Shown in pieces: positions 43,115 through 51,909 of a stretch of 64,000 nucleotides of DNA. The stretch spans positions 1 through 64,000 of the forward strand of contig CANFZM010000001.1 in NCBI GenBank assembly GCA_947451525.1, given 5' to 3'. How positions within the stretch are numbered: the first letter of the stretch is position 1; each line of letters opens with the position of its first letter. The notes beneath the pieces were generated by a model, which was not told the origin of the DNA, ran no database searches, and saw nothing but the letters and a program-made list of their open reading frames with translations. The stretch comes from Flavobacteriaceae bacterium (GTDB lineage Bacteria > Bacteroidota > Bacteroidia > Flavobacteriales > Flavobacteriaceae). A program made the position numbers and the translations under genes.

Positions 43115-43600
43115 ATGAAAAAAACAATTGCCCTTATCGCATTAACCTGCTCTCTGTTTGTAGGATGCAAAAATGAAAGTGCCGATAAAGAAAAAATTGC
43201 TCAAGACAACATTAAATCCTATTCCAAAACTTGGGATTTAGTTATTAATGAAGGAAAAGTGGATGTTTTAGACACTGCTTATGCTGCCGATATCGTATTA
43301 CATACTGTTCCTGAAATTAAAGGTATAGCAAAATCTAAAGCCTATTATGCAAATTTTGTAACTGGATTTTCTAACAGACAATTTATCGTAAAAGATATAT
43401 TTGCTCAAGGCGATAAACTTACCAAATATTGGGAGTTTAAAGGAACACATACTGGAGATTTCATGGGAATTCCTGCTACAGGAAAAACTATTGATGTAGA
43501 AGGATGTACCATTGCCCGAATGGTAAACGGCAAAATTGTGGAAGAAAGAGATTTCATGGACAACATGGATTTCTTAAAACAATTAGGTATCCTAAAATAA
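43115..43600 (+). CDS. SnoaL-like/ester-cyclase-type lipoprotein 3
   Basis: A 161-residue lipoprotein (MKKTIALIALTCSLFVGC, Cys18). It shows the SnoaL-like order: NIKSYSKTWDLVINEGKVDV, AYAADIVLHT, FSNRQFIVKDIFAQGDKLTK, then GTHTGDFMGIPATGKTIDVE and KIVEERDFMDNMDFL, as in the ester cyclase (SnoaL) family. Related to polyketide cyclases by fold, but the lipid anchor implies an envelope role. It begins 6 bp after gene 2; a terminator follows. Confidence 0.86.
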   Translation: MKKTIALIALTCSLFVGCKNESADKEKIAQDNIKSYSKTWDLVINEGKVDVLDTAYAADIVLHTVPEIKGIAKSKAYYANFVTGFSNRQFIVKDIFAQGDKLTKYWEFKGTHTGDFMGIPATGKTIDVEGCTIARMVNGKIVEERDFMDNMDFLKQLGILK

Positions 43601-43626
43601 TAAAATAAACCAATCAAAATACCATT

Positions 43627-43655
43627 AAAAGACTGTCCCACAAAGACAGTCTTTT
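43627..43655. terminator. terminator between NTF2-like genes and the GntR gene
   Basis: AAAAGACTGTC and GACAGTCTTTT pair around CCACAAA with T-tracts on both sides. It ends both convergent transcripts. Confidence 0.8.
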
Positions 43656-43656
43656 T

Positions 43657-44655
43657 TTATAGAGAATTTCTAATAATCAATTCCGAAGGATTTTCTATTT
43701 GTTCTTTTTGAGAATTCAAAACCATCTCCGCAAGGGTTTCTCCCATTATTTTAAAATTGGTAGAGATGGTAGTAATGCCATTTTCTACGACCTTTTTTAA
43801 TGGAATATCATTATACGAAATGATTCCGAAATCTTTTCCAAGAACTAATTGTTGCCGCTTGGCTTGTTCAATAACCTCAACCAAATCGCGATCATCTGGA
43901 ATAAGATAAACTTCCCCTTTTTGAATTTGTCTTTCTGTAAATTCTTGAATTATTTCATAGTTTAATGAACAGTCGAAACAAAATTTTTCAAAACCTGTTT
44001 TCATTCCCAAAGGCTCTCTAAAACCAGGGAAAATTAAAATTAGTTTTTCGTACTTGTCCAATAAATATTTTCCTTTATGTAAGGCATCATAAACATCTTT
44101 CACAAAATTTTGATGCACCGATGGATAGTCTTTCAATGCTAAATTAGTTTGATCTAAAACATAAACATCTTGCTTAGGCAAAGCCTTAATAGATGCTGCT
44201 GCTCCTTCTAAATTGGTGGGCATAATGATGTATTTCGAATAGTTTCCGTTACTTTCATTGATCAGTTTTTGAAACATCTCCATATTAAAATGATGGAAAA
44301 AAATATCCACCTGCGCCTTATTTTCCATAGTTTCTAAAAACGAGTTATAAATGTCCTCTTTAAAACTATTCAACTCATCAAACAATAAAAAAATGCGTTG
44401 CTCAAAACTAAATTCTACACTTTTAACATAATACCCTTTTCCTAAAATAGAAAAAATAATACCACGTTTTTTCAACTCATCATACGCCAAAAGCACTGTA
44501 TCTCTTGAAATAGAAAATTCCAAACTCACTTTGTTAATGGAAGGGAGTTTGTCGTTTCGTTTCAATCGATTCTCGGCAATTGCCATTTCTATAGCCAAAA
44601 CAATCTGGCGGTATTTTGGAAGAGTCGAATTGGGATCTAAATAAATAAGTTTCAT
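43657..44655 (-). CDS. GntR-family regulator with sugar-binding-protein-like domain
   Basis: A 332-residue regulator. The N-terminal GntR winged helix is clear (LPKYRQIVLAIEMAIAENRL, LPSINKVSLEFSISRDTVLLAYDELKKRG). The C-terminal 260 residues are of the periplasmic-binding/LacI type, with GKYLLDKYEKLILIFPG, VYLIPDDRDLVEVIEQAK and FGIISYNDIPLKKVVENGI. This layout is like AraR. It is divergent from the galactan/galactose operon, so the inducer is probably galactose or a related sugar. Confidence 0.9.
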   Translation of the reverse strand: MKLIYLDPNSTLPKYRQIVLAIEMAIAENRLKRNDKLPSINKVSLEFSISRDTVLLAYDELKKRGIIFSILGKGYYVKSVEFSFEQRIFLLFDELNSFKEDIYNSFLETMENKAQVDIFFHHFNMEMFQKLINESNGNYSKYIIMPTNLEGAAASIKALPKQDVYVLDQTNLALKDYPSVHQNFVKDVYDALHKGKYLLDKYEKLILIFPGFREPLGMKTGFEKFCFDCSLNYEIIQEFTERQIQKGEVYLIPDDRDLVEVIEQAKRQQLVLGKDFGIISYNDIPLKKVVENGITTISTNFKIMGETLAEMVLNSQKEQIENPSELIIRNSL

Positions 44656-44694
44656 AAGGCACTACAAATTAAACTGGTGGCAAGATATAAAAAA

Positions 44695-44710
44695 ACTGGT
44701 AGGTACTAGT
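44695..44710. promoter_or_regulatory. possible GntR operator ACTGGT-AGGT-ACTAGT
   Basis: An imperfect inverted repeat (one mismatch to ACTGGT/ACCAGT), with a further ACTGGT at 44673-44678, between the divergent regulator and galM. The -7 box TACTTTTG (44733-44740) of galM lies 23 bp downstream. Confidence 0.3.
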
Positions 44711-44732
44711 AGGCTAATGTATACTATTTAGT

Positions 44733-44740
44733 TACTTTTG
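44733..44740 (+). promoter_or_regulatory. -7 box TACTTTTG of the galactose operon
   Basis: Full TAnnTTTG match, 23 nt before ATG 44763. No TTG -33 found in the normal range. Confidence 0.5.
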
Positions 44741-44762
44741 ATTTCATATTGATACTAAAACA

Positions 44763-45806
44763 ATGCAAAAAAATTCTATTTCACAAAATAAACCCGCTAT
44801 TATTAAGAAGTCATTCGGATTTCTTGCTAACGGCAAAGAAGTTTTTTGCTATACTTTAAGCACTAAAAGCGGAATGGAATTGGACGTCATCAATTATGGC
44901 GCGAGCCTTGTTTCTCTTAAAATACCTTTAGAAAACGGGAACAAAGTAGATGTCGTTTTAGGATTTGAATCGCTTTCCGATTATATAAATTCATTTGGTT
45001 TACCCAATGCCCCTTATTTTGGAGCAATTGTAGGAAGGTATGCTGGCAGAATAAACCAAGCGCAATTTCCCTTAAATGACAAAGTGATTTCCTTAACCAA
45101 AAACTACAACCTACATCAAATACACGGAGGTTTGGAAGGATTTAGCAAAGCCTTTTGGGAAGTTATTACTGCCGATTCTAATTCAATTACCTTAGAATAT
45201 TGCAGTAAAAATGGAGAAGAAAATTTCCCTGGCGAAGTCGTAACGCAAATCACTTATTCCCTTACAGAGGATGGGGAACTAAAGGTTTCGATGATTGCCA
45301 AATCCAATCAAGATACTATCCTAAACCTAACGCAACACAGTTATTTTAATTTAGATGGACATTCGGATTCCATAGTAAACCAAGAACTTTTGGTGAATGC
45401 TTCTGAAACTTTAGAAACCACTTCCGAGAACATTCCGATAGGAAAATTCATCAACTTGAAGGAACATGAATTTGATTTTTCGACTCCTAAAAAATGCCCA
45501 ACTTATATAGACAACACTTTTGTTTTATCCAAAGAGAATGCAATTGCAGCAACTCTTTTCAGCAAAAAAAACAATTTAAAAATGTCAGTTTTAACCAATC
45601 AACCCGCAGTTCATATTTATGTTGGCGGCAATTGTTTTAATCAAATTAAAGGGAAAGAAAATGCAAACTACCATCCACTAAGTGGCATTTGTTTTGAAGC
45701 CCAAAATTTCCCAGACGCTCCAAATCACGAACATTTTCCAAGTGCAGTTTTGAAAAAAGGAGAAACCTATATCCACAACACAATATTTAAATTTGAAAAT
45801 TTATGA
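44763..45806 (+). CDS. galM: galactose mutarotase (aldose 1-epimerase)
   Basis: A 347-residue GalM, which interconverts the alpha and beta forms of galactose before phosphorylation. Family motifs: GAIVGRYAGRINQAQF, HGG with LHQIHGGLEGF, NLTQHSYFNLDGH (catalytic His), DNTFVLS and YHPLSGICFEAQNFPDAPNH (catalytic Glu). No signal peptide, so cytoplasmic. It overlaps the GH53 gene by 4 bp, so the two are translated in succession. Confidence 0.95.
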   Translation: MQKNSISQNKPAIIKKSFGFLANGKEVFCYTLSTKSGMELDVINYGASLVSLKIPLENGNKVDVVLGFESLSDYINSFGLPNAPYFGAIVGRYAGRINQAQFPLNDKVISLTKNYNLHQIHGGLEGFSKAFWEVITADSNSITLEYCSKNGEENFPGEVVTQITYSLTEDGELKVSMIAKSNQDTILNLTQHSYFNLDGHSDSIVNQELLVNASETLETTSENIPIGKFINLKEHEFDFSTPKKCPTYIDNTFVLSKENAIAATLFSKKNNLKMSVLTNQPAVHIYVGGNCFNQIKGKENANYHPLSGICFEAQNFPDAPNHEHFPSAVLKKGETYIHNTIFKFENL

Positions 45807-46867
45807 AAATGATAAAAACCACTTTAAAACTGGCATTAGCACTAGTATTAACCTTGAATATATATTCGTGTAGTAACGCACAATCATCAACGGAACAGCC
45901 TTCTCCAACACCAACACCTACTGCTTTCGCAAAAGGTGCCGATGTTGGTTGGTTGCCACAAATGGAAGCCACGGGGTATCATTTTTATGATGCAGATGGA
46001 ACTGAAAAAGATTGCTTGCAATTATTGAAAGACCGAGGAATGAACACCATTCGACTTCGAGTTTGGGTAAACCCATCCAATGATAAAACCAATGGGCATT
46101 GCAGCAAGGCCGAAACAGTTGCCATGGCAGTTAGAGCAAAAAACATGGGAATGCGAATTATGATTGACTTTCATTATTCCGATTCTTGGGCAGATCCAGC
46201 CAAACAAAACAAACCTGCAGCATGGGCAAATCATACTTTTGCAGAATTATTAAACGATGTTTACGATCATACTTTGGATGTTTTAACAGCACTAAAAACT
46301 GCTGGAGTAACTCCAGAATGGGTTCAAATTGGTAATGAAATCCCTGGAGGAATGTTATGGCCGGAGGGTAGCACAAATAATTATAGTCAATTGGCACAAT
46401 TACTTAACAAAGGATACGATGCCACTAAAGCCGTAAATACCGCGATAAAAGTTATTGTTCATGTAGATGAAGGCAACAATAATGCAAAATTTAGATGGTT
46501 TTTTGACAATGCAACTACCTACCAGGTGAAATACGATGTAATTGGATTGTCTTATTATCCGTTTTGGATAAATAGTGATTACACAGCAACCATCAATAAT
46601 TTAAGTGCTAACTTGAACGATATGGTTTCAAGATACAATAAAGAAGTTATGGTGGTAGAAGTTGGCGGGGATTTCACCTTAGTACAAAACACCCACGACA
46701 TGCTTGTTGCCGTAATTAATGCAGTAAAAAATGTTCCCAACAATAAAGGTTTAGGCGTAATTTATTGGGAACCCGAAGGAGAAAAAACTTGGAGCGGATA
46801 CCAATTAAATTGTTGGCAATCTAACGGAAAACCATCGCCAGCACTAGATGCTTTTAAAGAAAATTAA
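45803..46867 (+). CDS. GH53 endo-beta-1,4-galactanase lipoprotein
   Basis: A 354-residue arabinogalactan endo-beta-1,4-galactanase. Lipoprotein signal MKMIKTTLKLALALVLTLNI then YSC (Cys23) and a Ser/Pro/Thr linker. The GH53 barrel begins FAKGADVGWLPQME; acid/base Glu179 lies in QIGNEIPGGM and nucleophile Glu286 in VVEVGGD. It cuts beta-1,4-galactan (pectin side chains) to short galacto-oligosaccharides, probably at the cell surface or in the periplasm. It overlaps galM by 4 bp and is followed by the GH2 gene. Confidence 0.95.
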   Translation: MKMIKTTLKLALALVLTLNIYSCSNAQSSTEQPSPTPTPTAFAKGADVGWLPQMEATGYHFYDADGTEKDCLQLLKDRGMNTIRLRVWVNPSNDKTNGHCSKAETVAMAVRAKNMGMRIMIDFHYSDSWADPAKQNKPAAWANHTFAELLNDVYDHTLDVLTALKTAGVTPEWVQIGNEIPGGMLWPEGSTNNYSQLAQLLNKGYDATKAVNTAIKVIVHVDEGNNNAKFRWFFDNATTYQVKYDVIGLSYYPFWINSDYTATINNLSANLNDMVSRYNKEVMVVEVGGDFTLVQNTHDMLVAVINAVKNVPNNKGLGVIYWEPEGEKTWSGYQLNCWQSNGKPSPALDAFKEN

Positions 46868-46871
46868 AACT

Positions 46872-49295
46872 ATGAGTAAAGTTTCAATTCCTAATTGCAT
46901 TAAATTATCATTTCTTGTTTTTATTCTGAATGGATTTTATGTAAATGCGCAAGAAAAAACTAATCTTGACGAAGATTGGAAGTTCCATTTTGGAAACTCC
47001 TCCAATCCCGACAAAGATTTTGATTACAGTAAAATTGCATTATTTCACAAATCGAATGTGTTTGCAACCACAATTGTAAGTCCAAAATTTAAAGATTCTG
47101 CTTGGTCAAAAGTAAATCTTCCGCACGATTGGGTTGCCGATTTGCCTTTTGAAAATTCCACCAGTTTTGAAGTAGAATCGCATGGTTACAAACCCGTTGG
47201 CGGATTGTATCCTGAAACTAGCATTGGTTGGTACCGAAAACATTTCAGCGTAAATAAATCCAATAGCGACAAACGTTTCGAAATTCAATTTGATGGAATT
47301 TATAGAAATGCCGCTATTTGGATTAACGGATTTTATCTAGGAACCAATTTTAGTGGATATGTTGGAAAATCGTATGACATTACCGATTTCATCAATTTCG
47401 ATACTGAAAATGTAATCGTAGTTCGGGTAGATGCCTCGCAATATGAAGGTTGGTTTTATGAAGGTGCAGGAATTTACAGACACGTTTGGTTAAACACTAC
47501 CGATAAAATTTTCATTCCGCAAGATGGTGTTTATGCACATTCGGAAGTGAAAGGGAAAAATGCCGCTGTAACTGTCGAAACGACCATTCAGAATACTAAT
47601 TACACAACTTCAAATGCTTTCGTTTATTCCTATATCACCGATAGAAACGGAAAAATTCTAGCCAAAACTTCCGAACAAAAAATTACTTTAGGAAGTACTA
47701 AATGTGAAATTATTCAACAAAAATTAAACTTGAATAATGCGCGCCTTTGGACGTTAGAAGATCCGTATTTATACAAAATGGTTTCAGTCGTAAAATCAGG
47801 AAACCAAATTGTACACCAAACCAAAACACGTTTCGGAATTAAAACTGTACAATTTGATGCTCAAGAAGGGTTCTTCCTTAATGGAAAACACCTCAAAATT
47901 CAAGGCACCAATAACCACCAAGACCATGCCGGAATTGGAAGTGCCTTACCCGATTATATGCAATATTATCGCATTAAATTATTAAAACAAATGGGGTCGA
48001 ATGCGTATAGAACCAGTCATCATGCGCCAACTCCAGAACTTCTAGAGGCTTGCGATAGTTTGGGAATGTTGGTTTTAGACGAACAACGTTTGCTCAACAG
48101 CAGCCCAGAATATACCGACCAATTCCAACGTTTAATTAAACGCGACAGAAACCATCCTTCGGTGTTTTTATGGTCGATAGGAAATGAAGAGCAAAACGTT
48201 CAAGGGAATGATCACGGAACAAAAATTGCGAAATCACTTTTGGCTATCCAAAAAGATTTAGACCCTACTAGAACAAGTACCTATGCTGCCGATATGGGAA
48301 ATGATTTTAAAGGCGTTAACGAAGTAATTCCAATTCGTGGATTCAATTATCGCGAATATGCTGTGGCCGATTACCATCGCGATCATCCCAACCAACCGGT
48401 GCTTGGAACCGAAATGGGAAGTACTGTAACCACTCGAGGAATTTACGAAAAAGACAGCATTCGCGCCTATGTTCCCGATCAAGATATTACGGCACCTTGG
48501 TGGGCGAGTAAAGCCGAAACTTGGTGGAAATTGGCTGCCGAAAGCAACTATTGGCAAGGGGGATTTGTATGGACAGGTTTCGATTATCGAGGAGAACCAA
48601 CGCCTTACAAATGGCCCAATATCAATTCGCATTTTGGAATTATGGACGTGTGTGGTTTCCCAAAAAACATTTATTATTACTATCAAAGTTGGTGGACCAA
48701 TGAAGATGTTTTGCACATTTCTCCGCATTGGAATTGGCCCGAAAAAATCGGGAAACCAATTGATGTTTGGGTAAATTCGAATGCCGATGAAGTGGAACTT
48801 TTCTTAAACGGAAAAAGTTTGGGCAAAAAAACTATGCCAAGAAACAGCCATTTGCAATGGGAAGTAACTTACGAACCAGGAACTTTGGAAGCCATCGGCT
48901 ATAAAAAAGACAAAAAATTAATTTCAAAAGTGGAAACCACTGGAGCAGTAGTCAATGTAGTGCTTTCGCCAGATAAAACTATTTTGACTGCCGATGGAAA
49001 AGACGCTACAGTTGTAAATATTTCATTAACCGATGCACAAGGACGCGAAGTGCCTATAGCAGATTATTTAGTGAAGTTTTACCTTTCTGGCGATGCTAAA
49101 ATTATTGGCGTTGGCAATGGCGATCCAAGTTCGCACGAAGCCGATAAATGTAGTGTTGGTGCTTGGCAACGAAGCGCGTTCAACGGGAAATGCCAAGTAA
49201 TAATTCAAGCGGGAAAGACAGTTGGTGAAGTAAAATTGGAAGCGAAGTCTTCTGGATTGCAATCGGCTTCTGTTGTAATCAATCAAAAGAAATAA
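46872..49295 (+). CDS. GH2 beta-galactosidase, secreted
   Basis: An 807-residue GH2 enzyme with a signal peptide (ending NGFYVNAQ). Order: sugar-binding jelly roll (WYRKHFSVNKS, FEIQFDGIYRNAAIWINGFY), Ig-like domain, TIM barrel with acid/base Glu439 (SIGNEEQ) and nucleophile Glu514 (LGTEMGS), then a DUF4982-like domain and a bacterial Ig-like tail (DGKDATVVNISLTDAQGREV). It would remove terminal galactose from galacto-oligosaccharides made by GH53. Start 46872 is preferred to the ATG at 46848, which lies within the GH53 gene. Confidence 0.92.
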   Translation: MSKVSIPNCIKLSFLVFILNGFYVNAQEKTNLDEDWKFHFGNSSNPDKDFDYSKIALFHKSNVFATTIVSPKFKDSAWSKVNLPHDWVADLPFENSTSFEVESHGYKPVGGLYPETSIGWYRKHFSVNKSNSDKRFEIQFDGIYRNAAIWINGFYLGTNFSGYVGKSYDITDFINFDTENVIVVRVDASQYEGWFYEGAGIYRHVWLNTTDKIFIPQDGVYAHSEVKGKNAAVTVETTIQNTNYTTSNAFVYSYITDRNGKILAKTSEQKITLGSTKCEIIQQKLNLNNARLWTLEDPYLYKMVSVVKSGNQIVHQTKTRFGIKTVQFDAQEGFFLNGKHLKIQGTNNHQDHAGIGSALPDYMQYYRIKLLKQMGSNAYRTSHHAPTPELLEACDSLGMLVLDEQRLLNSSPEYTDQFQRLIKRDRNHPSVFLWSIGNEEQNVQGNDHGTKIAKSLLAIQKDLDPTRTSTYAADMGNDFKGVNEVIPIRGFNYREYAVADYHRDHPNQPVLGTEMGSTVTTRGIYEKDSIRAYVPDQDITAPWWASKAETWWKLAAESNYWQGGFVWTGFDYRGEPTPYKWPNINSHFGIMDVCGFPKNIYYYYQSWWTNEDVLHISPHWNWPEKIGKPIDVWVNSNADEVELFLNGKSLGKKTMPRNSHLQWEVTYEPGTLEAIGYKKDKKLISKVETTGAVVNVVLSPDKTILTADGKDATVVNISLTDAQGREVPIADYLVKFYLSGDAKIIGVGNGDPSSHEADKCSVGAWQRSAFNGKCQVIIQAGKTVGEVKLEAKSSGLQSASVVINQKK

Positions 49296-49309
49296 GTATA
49301 TTTTCATAT

Positions 49310-49393
49310 CCTGCAAGGTTTCAAAAAACCTTGTAGGTATTATTAAATCCATAATAATATAAAAACCCACAAGGTTTTGAAAACCTTGCAGGA
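49310..49393. repeat. CCTGCAAGG-type double hairpin between GH2 and galK
   Basis: Hairpin 1 pairs CCTGCAAGG (49310-49318) with CCTTGTAGG (49329-49337); hairpin 2 lies at 49367-49393 and contains ACAAGGTTTT/AAAACCTTG. The outer arms CCTGCAAGGTTT and AAACCTTGCAGG also match over 12 bp. It may tune expression of the genes after GH2. Confidence 0.65.
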
Positions 49394-49402
49394 TCAATAG
49401 CA

Positions 49403-50596
49403 ATGAAGAAAAAATTAATCCAACATACCACGGAACATTTTGTAAGTAACTTTCAAAATAAACCAGAATACATTTTCCTTTCCCCAGGAAGAATTAACAT
49501 CATTGGGGAACACGTAGATTATAACGATGGCTTTGTTTTACCTGCCGCCATTAACAAATACATCTGTTTTGCCATTTCAAAAAATGAAAATTCGGAGTGC
49601 ATTTTAATTGCTAAAGATTTAAATGAAACCTATAAATTTGATTTAAACGACGAACTAAAACCCATTGGTACAATGTGGGTGAATTATATCCTTGGCGTTT
49701 TACATCAGTTGAAAGAAAAAGGTGCTAAAATGCAAGGATTCAACATTGTTTTCAGTAGCACCATCCCCATGGGAGCAGGGCTTTCGTCTTCGGCAGCCTT
49801 AGAATGTGGCATTGGTTATGCCATGAACAAACTATTTGATTTGAATTTGACCAAAGAAGAAATTGCGCTTATCGGTCAAAAATCGGAACATACTTTTGTA
49901 GGAGTTAATTGTGGTATTATGGACCAATTTGCCTCGGTTTTTGGGAAGAAAAACAAAGTGATTAAACTCGATTGCAATACTTTAGCCTACGAATATCATA
50001 AAGCCGATTTTAAAAAATATTCGTTACTTTTATTGGATAGTAATGTTAAACACACCCATTTAACTTCGGGTTATAACGACCGAAGAAATGAAGTAGAGCA
50101 AGGATTGGCCCTCTTAAAACAACATTTTCCAGAAGTAAAAACCTTTAGAAATTGTACTTCAACTATGCTTTTGGAATTACACGAGCAGTTAGGCGAAATC
50201 CTTTTCAAACGTTGCCATTTTGTAGTAAAAGAAATCCAAAGGGTTCAAGATGCTGTTGATGCACTTGAAGATTCTGATTTTACCAAATTAGGACAATTAA
50301 TGACCGAAACGCACCACGGTTTATCCAAAGAATATGAAGTGAGTTGTGACGAAATCGACTTTTTAGTGGATGCAGTTCAGCATGAAAAATCGGTTTTAGG
50401 TTCCCGAATGATGGGGGGAGGATTTGGAGGTTGCTCTATCAATTTAGTTGAAAAGGGTTCTGAAAATGAACTCATCCAAAAAATAACTAAAGAATACCGA
50501 ACTGCTTTTGGCATCGAATTAAAATCCTATAAAGTGAAAATTTCGAAAGGAACTATGGAATATAAAATTAAACCATTAAGACTTAATGAATCTTAA
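49403..50596 (+). CDS. galK: galactokinase
   Basis: A 397-residue GHMP kinase that phosphorylates galactose at C1. Family motifs: SPGRINIIGEHVDYNDGFVL, PMGAGLSSSAALECG and MMGGGFGGCSINLV. Catalytic residues sit in the NCGIMDQFAS segment. The last eight codons and the stop (SYKVKISKGTMEY then KIKPLRLNES) lie in an ACCATTAAG palindromic repeat that begins at 50571, so the C-terminus is likely extended by repeat insertion. The core fold should be intact. Confidence 0.95.
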   Translation: MKKKLIQHTTEHFVSNFQNKPEYIFLSPGRINIIGEHVDYNDGFVLPAAINKYICFAISKNENSECILIAKDLNETYKFDLNDELKPIGTMWVNYILGVLHQLKEKGAKMQGFNIVFSSTIPMGAGLSSSAALECGIGYAMNKLFDLNLTKEEIALIGQKSEHTFVGVNCGIMDQFASVFGKKNKVIKLDCNTLAYEYHKADFKKYSLLLLDSNVKHTHLTSGYNDRRNEVEQGLALLKQHFPEVKTFRNCTSTMLLELHEQLGEILFKRCHFVVKEIQRVQDAVDALEDSDFTKLGQLMTETHHGLSKEYEVSCDEIDFLVDAVQHEKSVLGSRMMGGGFGGCSINLVEKGSENELIQKITKEYRTAFGIELKSYKVKISKGTMEYKIKPLRLNES

Positions 50597-50609
50597 TTTC
50601 TTAATGGTT
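50571..50609. repeat. ACCATTAAG-type palindrome overlapping the 3' end of galK
   Basis: AACCATTAAG (50571-50580) and CTTAATGGTT (50600-50609) enclose ACTTAATGAATCTTAATTT. The galK stop codon at 50594-50596 lies inside. Confidence 0.7.
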
Positions 50610-50646
50610 CAAAAATCTTTGAGGTTTAAGAATAAGGATTCCACAT

Positions 50647-50722
50647 CCTAACAGGTTTTTTTAACCTGTTAGGTTTAAAAAAATAAATAATAATACCTAA
50701 CAGGTTAAAAAAACCTGTTAGG
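50647..50722. repeat. two CCTAACAGG-type hairpins in tandem
   Basis: Copies at 50647-50673 and 50695-50722, each CCTAACAGGTT paired with AACCTGTTAGG. The same hairpin lies at 9451-9478. They fill the galK-galT spacer. Confidence 0.75.
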
Positions 50723-50736
50723 AAAAGAAATATAAT

Positions 50737-51783
50737 ATGCAACAATTCAATCCTAACGAGCATCCACATAGAAGATACAATCCTTTGTTAGACGAATGGA
50801 TTTTAGTTTCACCACATCGTGCCAAACGTCCGTGGCAAGGGCAAAACGAAAAAGTTGCCGAAGATAATCGTCCAGAACACGATGAAAATTGCTATTTATG
50901 TGCCGAAAATTTACGTTCCAATGGAGTAAAAAATGAAAATTATACGGATTGCTATGTTTTTGAAAATGATTTTTCGGCATTATTGAAAGAGGAAGTCGCC
51001 TTTGAAAATAATTCCAATTCGTTGTTCCAATTAAAACCCGAAAGAGGCATCAATAAAGTAGTTTGTTTTTCACCAAAACACAATTTGACTTTGCCCGAAA
51101 TGGATGTTACTGCCATAGAAAAAGTGGTGCAGACGTGGCAAGAACAATACATTGTTTTGGGAAGTCAAGATTTTATCAATTACGTTCAAATATTTGAAAA
51201 TAAAGGAAGCGTTATGGGATGCAGTAATCCGCATCCGCATGGGCAAATTTGGGCGCAATCGTCAATTCCTACTCAAGTTGAAAAAACCCAAAGAAACTTG
51301 CGCTCGTATTACGAAAAAAACAAAACCAGTTTGCTAAAAGACTATCTTGAAGAGGAATTAAAATTGCAGGAACGCATCGTAATGGAAAACGAGCATTTTG
51401 TGGTTTTGGTTCCGTTTTGGGCAACGTGGCCTTATGAAACGATGATTATTAGCAAAAGACATTTTGGAAACATCATTGCTATGAGTAAGGAAGAAACTAC
51501 TGCTTTTGCAGAAATCATAAAAGGAATTACTGTTAAATACGACAATCTTTTTGAAACTTCTTTTCCGTATTCATCTGGAATTCATCAAGCCCCAACGGAT
51601 AGAATTTCGCATCCCGAATGGCATTTTCACATGCACTTTTATCCGCCATTATTGCGAAGTGCTACTGTGAAAAAATTCATGGTGGGTTATGAAATGCTTG
51701 GAGAAGCACAACGCGATATTTCACCCGAACAAAGCGCTAAAATTTTAAGAGAATTACCCGATATTCATTACAAAAAGAGATAA
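50737..51783 (+). CDS. galT: galactose-1-phosphate uridylyltransferase
   Basis: A 348-residue GalT of the Leloir pathway (UDP-glucose + Gal-1-P to UDP-galactose + Glc-1-P). Zinc ligands Cys52 and Cys55 are in CYLCAEN; the nucleophile His168 is in NPHPHGQIW (His166-Pro-His168). NPLLDEWILVSPHRAKRPWQG is the family N-terminus. The start lies 15 bp past a tandem hairpin pair. galE is not in the cluster. Confidence 0.96.
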   Translation: MQQFNPNEHPHRRYNPLLDEWILVSPHRAKRPWQGQNEKVAEDNRPEHDENCYLCAENLRSNGVKNENYTDCYVFENDFSALLKEEVAFENNSNSLFQLKPERGINKVVCFSPKHNLTLPEMDVTAIEKVVQTWQEQYIVLGSQDFINYVQIFENKGSVMGCSNPHPHGQIWAQSSIPTQVEKTQRNLRSYYEKNKTSLLKDYLEEELKLQERIVMENEHFVVLVPFWATWPYETMIISKRHFGNIIAMSKEETTAFAEIIKGITVKYDNLFETSFPYSSGIHQAPTDRISHPEWHFHMHFYPPLLRSATVKKFMVGYEMLGEAQRDISPEQSAKILRELPDIHYKKR

Positions 51784-51815
51784 TTAAAAAATAGCAATCC
51801 TTTCTTATAAATTTT

Positions 51816-51871
51816 AACCATTAAGAAATTAAGATTCATTAAGACTTAATTACCTTAGTTTCTTAATGGGT
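51816..51871. repeat. ACCATTAAG-type palindromic repeat, copy 3
   Basis: AACCATTAAGAAA (51816-51828) matches, with one mismatch, the reverse complement of TTTCTTAATGGGT (51859-51871); the centre contains ATTCATTAAGACTTAAT. It lies in the galT-symporter spacer. Confidence 0.65.
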
Positions 51872-51909
51872 AAAAAAATAAAAAAAATAACCAATAAACC
51901 AACTAACCA

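Noticed and set aside
48258..48728. 156-codon antisense frame within the GH2 gene
   Set aside because: Opposite the catalytic barrel of a clear GH2 enzyme; composition is that of a shadow.
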